Source: Nodularia sp. (in: cyanobacteria) (GTDB taxonomy: Bacteria; Cyanobacteriota; Cyanobacteriia; Cyanobacteriales; Nostocaceae). Taken from it: a DNA stretch of 64,000 bases. The position numbers were made by a program, and so were the translations under genes. Below, one piece after another: positions 61,308 through 64,000 of the stretch (its first letter is position 1; every line of letters begins with the position of its first letter). The notes beneath the pieces were generated by a model. It ran no database searches. It had not been told where the DNA came from and was given only the letters and a program-made list of their open reading frames with translations. The DNA lies in NCBI GenBank assembly GCA_007692755.1, contig REBL01000116.1, forward strand, positions 1 to 64,000. The letters are read 5' to 3'.

Positions 61308-64000
61308 TCAACGCCATTCACCTTGAGAAATAAACCCAGACCAAAAATAAGGATTGCGCCGGTCATCCAACTTCCACATCTGCAACTGCGCCTGACGCAA
61401 AGCCACATTCGGCGATTCACCGTGCTGTAACATTTGCTGATAAAAACTCTGCATCAACTCAGAAGTCGCCCCATCATCCACATCCCACAGGGAAACAGCC
61501 AACCGTTCCGCACCTGCATACATCAAACCCCTTGTCAAACCCACCAAACCCTCACCGCTAACCTCTCCACCCAAACCAGTTTGGCAAGCACTCAACACCA
61601 CCAAATCCGCCGGGAAATTGAGATTAAAAATATCACCCAAGCGCAAATAACCCCTTTTTGGTTGACCAGCTTCATCGACTAAAGACAGAACAATACCTGA
61701 TAATTCGGGATTTTTGGGGTCAGCGAAACCGTGGGTAGCAAAATGTATAAATCGATATTGAGATAGTTGAGGATTTGTCGCCCAATTGAAAGTAGCAGCA
61801 AAATCAAAAGCTTGCAGACTTGACTGGGGCGACACCAGTTTTAAAATTGCCTTAGCTTCCTCACGCGTACCAGGGAGTTGCTTCCATACATCATGACCAA
61901 GATTATTGGCGGCGCGTTGTAGAGCAGATTCATCTAAACTCAAATTGATATCAGTCAGAGTATTTTGGGATTTACCTTGGAATCGTAAATCATTGAGAGA
62001 AAACACAGGGTCAGCCAGAATAGCTAAAGTTTTGGGGGCGCTAGTACGACCTTTGAGGGCTTGTCTTTGGGTAGCAATAGCGGTCATGGAAGGTAAGTGG
62101 ATAATTTCATGATTAATCAGTAGCGGTTGGTAATTCACCTCTTCTTCAGTCCCGGCGTGGTTTAAGTCAGGTAAAGCAGCAAAGGGAATCACTTGCAAAC
62201 CACCATCAGCCACAATTACCAAGCGTTTTTGACCCAATTTATCAGCGACTGGTGATAAAATCATTTGACTGAGTTTCAGCGCCGAATCAATATTTCTAGT
62301 CCTACTGACATCAGTGGCTATGGGTATAATTCCTCTGGGAGAGCCAAGTGAATTATCTCGGTTTTGTAATAATTCATAGAATGTTTGGGTTGCGGCTTCT
62401 ATTTCCGAGCGTTGAGGAAGTTCGTAGGAATCGATAGAGTCGGGAGTAACAGCCCACAGATAGCTGCGTTCTTCGCCCAAGGAATATTGCAGCAATATAG
62501 TATCAGGGTCTAGTTGTTGCTGAATTTGGCTGAGTGTCAGAGGTTGGGGATATATCAGGTCAGCATATTTGGGGCTAGTAGTGCGGATTTTGGTTTGGAG
62601 TTGTTTGTGTTGATTCAGGAGGTCATTAATTTCTGTTTGTAGTTTGTCTACTAAAGTTTTCAAGTTGGATTCATGAACCCGGGGACTATTGACGATTTCA
62701 AAGCGCTGTTTTTCTCTAGCATCAATTAATTGCAGCAAACGCTGTTCTTCTGCCAAAAGTTTGGGGTCAACATCTTTACGAATATCTGCGCGGGCTTCGG
62801 TTAACAGTTCGACTAAACCCCTAGCACGAGAGCGTTCACTGATATGTAGTGCTAATGCGTCGTAACCTTGAGATGGGTCTTGCTTATGCAGTTGCATTAG
62901 CAGGTCGATGTAGAATTTGTAGTAAACCTGTACAGTGGCAAAGTAAGAAGTACGCAGTTCTTGGCTATCTATTTTTGTGCGTAAATCTTCAATAATTTCC
63001 ACTGCGGCTTTAATTTGGGTAAGAGCTTGTTGCAGGTTGCCTTGGTTGCGTTCCAAAGAAGCTATGTTGCTGAGGGTTATGGCTTCCCCTCCCCTGTTGC
63101 CTACTGTCCGGGTTAGGGGTAAGGCTTGGTTGTAGTATGAGAGCGCCTGCTGCTTTTCTCCCAATAAGTCGTAGACTAAGCCAATATTGTTGAGAGCGCC
63201 TGCTTCCCCTCCCATGTCGCCCACGACACGATTTAGGGAAAGGGCTTGGTTATAATACTCTAGAGCCTGCTGCTTTTCTCCTAGTGAGGAGTACACTAAG
63301 CCAATTTGGTTGAGAGTGCTAGCTTTCCCTCGCCTGTCATCTATGGCACGATTTAAGGAAAAGGCTTGGTTATAATACTCTAGAGCCTGCTGCTTTTCTC
63401 CCAATGAGTCGTAGACAGAGCCAATATTGTTGAGAGAGCCTGCTTCCCCTCCCCTGTTATCTATGGCACGGTATATTGGTAGGGCTTGGTTATAATACTC
63501 TAGAGCCTGCTGCTTTTCTCCCAATGAGTCGTAGACAGAGCCAATATTGTTGAGAGAGCCTGCTTCCCCTCCCCTGTTATCTATGGCACGGTATATTGGT
63601 AGGGCTTGGTTATAATACTCTAGAGCCTGCTGCTTTTCTCCCAATGAGTCGTAGACAGAGCCAATATTGTTGAGAGAGCCTGCTTCCCCTCCCCTGTTAT
63701 CTATGGCACGGTATATTGGTAGGGCTTGGTTATAATACTCTAGAGCCTGCTGCTTTTCTCCCAATGAGTCGTAGACAGAGCCAATATTGTTGAGAGAGCC
63801 TGCTTCCCCTCCCCTGTCATCTATGGCACGGTATATGGGTAAGGATTGGTTGAAATATTTGAGAGCCTGTTGCTTTTCTCCCAATGAGCTGTAGACAGCA
63901 CCAATATTATTGAGAGTGATGGCTTCTCCTCTCCTGTCGTCTACTGCACGAAGTATGGGTAAGGCTTGGTTATAGTATTCGAGAGCCTGTTCTTTCTCTC
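61308..64000 (-). CDS. TPR-repeat / CHAT protease protein, C-terminal part (start beyond the window)
   Basis: The frame stays open to the right window edge; the TTG at 63884 is not a convincing start because another full TPR is encoded upstream. At least nine 40-aa TPRs ([33 protein letters not shown]) are followed by a helical spacer and a CHAT domain with His in [11 protein letters not shown] and Cys in [12 protein letters not shown], both intact. It ends GFISQGEWR. Several TPRs are encoded by near-identical 120-bp units. It is the same broad class as the 1677-aa protein, but its TPRs are of a different, more regular subfamily. Whether it is exported cannot be seen without the N-terminus. 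Confidence 0.9.
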   Translation of the reverse strand, partial: EKEQALEYYNQALPILRAVDDRRGEAITLNNIGAVYSSLGEKQQALKYFNQSLPIYRAIDDRGGEAGSLNNIGSVYDSLGEKQQALEYYNQALPIYRAIDNRGGEAGSLNNIGSVYDSLGEKQQALEYYNQALPIYRAIDNRGGEAGSLNNIGSVYDSLGEKQQALEYYNQALPIYRAIDNRGGEAGSLNNIGSVYDSLGEKQQALEYYNQAFSLNRAIDDRRGKASTLNQIGLVYSSLGEKQQALEYYNQALSLNRVVGDMGGEAGALNNIGLVYDLLGEKQQALSYYNQALPLTRTVGNRGGEAITLSNIASLERNQGNLQQALTQIKAAVEIIEDLRTKIDSQELRTSYFATVQVYYKFYIDLLMQLHKQDPSQGYDALALHISERSRARGLVELLTEARADIRKDVDPKLLAEEQRLLQLIDAREKQRFEIVNSPRVHESNLKTLVDKLQTEINDLLNQHKQLQTKIRTTSPKYADLIYPQPLTLSQIQQQLDPDTILLQYSLGEERSYLWAVTPDSIDSYELPQRSEIEAATQTFYELLQNRDNSLGSPRGIIPIATDVSRTRNIDSALKLSQMILSPVADKLGQKRLVIVADGGLQVIPFAALPDLNHAGTEEEVNYQPLLINHEIIHLPSMTAIATQRQALKGRTSAPKTLAILADPVFSLNDLRFQGKSQNTLTDINLSLDESALQRAANNLGHDVWKQLPGTREEAKAILKLVSPQSSLQAFDFAATFNWATNPQLSQYRFIHFATHGFADPKNPELSGIVLSLVDEAGQPKRGYLRLGDIFNLNFPADLVVLSACQTGLGGEVSGEGLVGLTRGLMYAGAERLAVSLWDVDDGATSELMQSFYQQMLQHGESPNVALRQAQLQMWKLDDRRNPYFWSGFISQGEWR
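63363..63816. repeat. Identical 120-bp tandem repeats inside the TPR-CHAT gene
   Basis: Three 120-base units, 63421-63540, 63541-63660 and 63661-63780, are base-for-base identical, and the identity extends on both sides for about 3.8 units. Flanking TPR units at 63061-63360 and beyond 63816 are diverged. Each unit encodes three 40-aa TPRs' worth of phase-matched sequence (one TPR per unit), so copy-number change keeps the frame. Confidence 0.9.

Noticed and set aside
63363-63816. CRISPR-like array
   Set aside because: The 120-bp repeats have no spacers and encode in-frame TPR units of a long open frame.

Overview
The window is a 64-kb piece of a filamentous, probably Nostocales-type, cyanobacterial chromosome. 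The signs are frequent HIP1 octamers (GCGATCGC) inside genes, short C-rich and CTCTGCG-type intergenic repeats, AMIN-domain TonB receptors, a cobaltochelatase CobN, Uma2-family genes, and many caspase/CHAT/TPR/WD40 signalling proteins. No tRNA, rRNA or CRISPR array was seen.

Layout. (1) 1-2.1 kb: the start of a dienelactone-hydrolase gene, two small unknown proteins and a Uma2 endonuclease-like gene bracketed by a perfect 20-bp inverted repeat. (2) 2.3-12 kb, all minus strand: CobN, a VOC protein, a BtuB-like AMIN/TonB receptor and an ECF transporter (S-like, T and fused A1A2 subunits). Together these look like uptake and insertion of cobalt or a corrinoid. (3) 12-17 kb: a caspase/STAND-NTPase/14-WD40 protein whose stop codon abuts a truncated SNF2 helicase tail. 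(4) 17.3-37.6 kb: about 20 kb of minus-strand genes, mostly of unknown function. In transcription order they are a broken MACPF-like pore-former gene, a 1645-aa protein, a LamG/tail-fibre/phage-tail-collar protein, two small proteins sharing a C-terminal motif, a large DUF6603-like protein, a PDZ protein and a caspase fused to an alpha/beta-hydrolase (lipase-like) domain. This is the best candidate for an undescribed system. (5) 37.9-41.4 kb, plus strand: an HTH/NB-ARC/14-WD40 sensor-like protein. (6) 41.5-50.3 kb, minus strand: a siderophore-iron module made of a sucrase/ferredoxin-like [2Fe-2S] protein, a substrate-binding lipoprotein, an AMIN/TonB siderophore receptor, an AraC regulator and an ABC-2 exporter. 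(7) 50.3-64 kb: an IS630 remnant beside a CHAT C-terminal fragment, a fused aminodeoxychorismate synthase carrying an in-frame repeat insertion, a 1677-aa TPR-CHAT protein, a Tat-exported caspase, and a second TPR-CHAT protein that runs off the window and contains near-identical 120-bp tandem repeats.

How the genes may work together. The window is dense in predicted CD-clan cysteine proteases (three caspase-like and two CHAT, plus one CHAT fragment) and in STAND/NB-ARC WD40 receptors. These sit around the large unknown cluster. The layout resembles a recognition, protease and membrane-damage arrangement, with candidate binding modules (LamG, collar, WD40), proteases (caspase, CHAT) and membrane effectors (lipase-like hydrolase, dead MACPF). 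That functional reading is inference from domains and synteny only. Small inverted-repeat elements, repeat insertions inside coding regions, gene fragments and a visible rise in GC content in the 21-36 kb cluster point to a fluid, partly acquired region.
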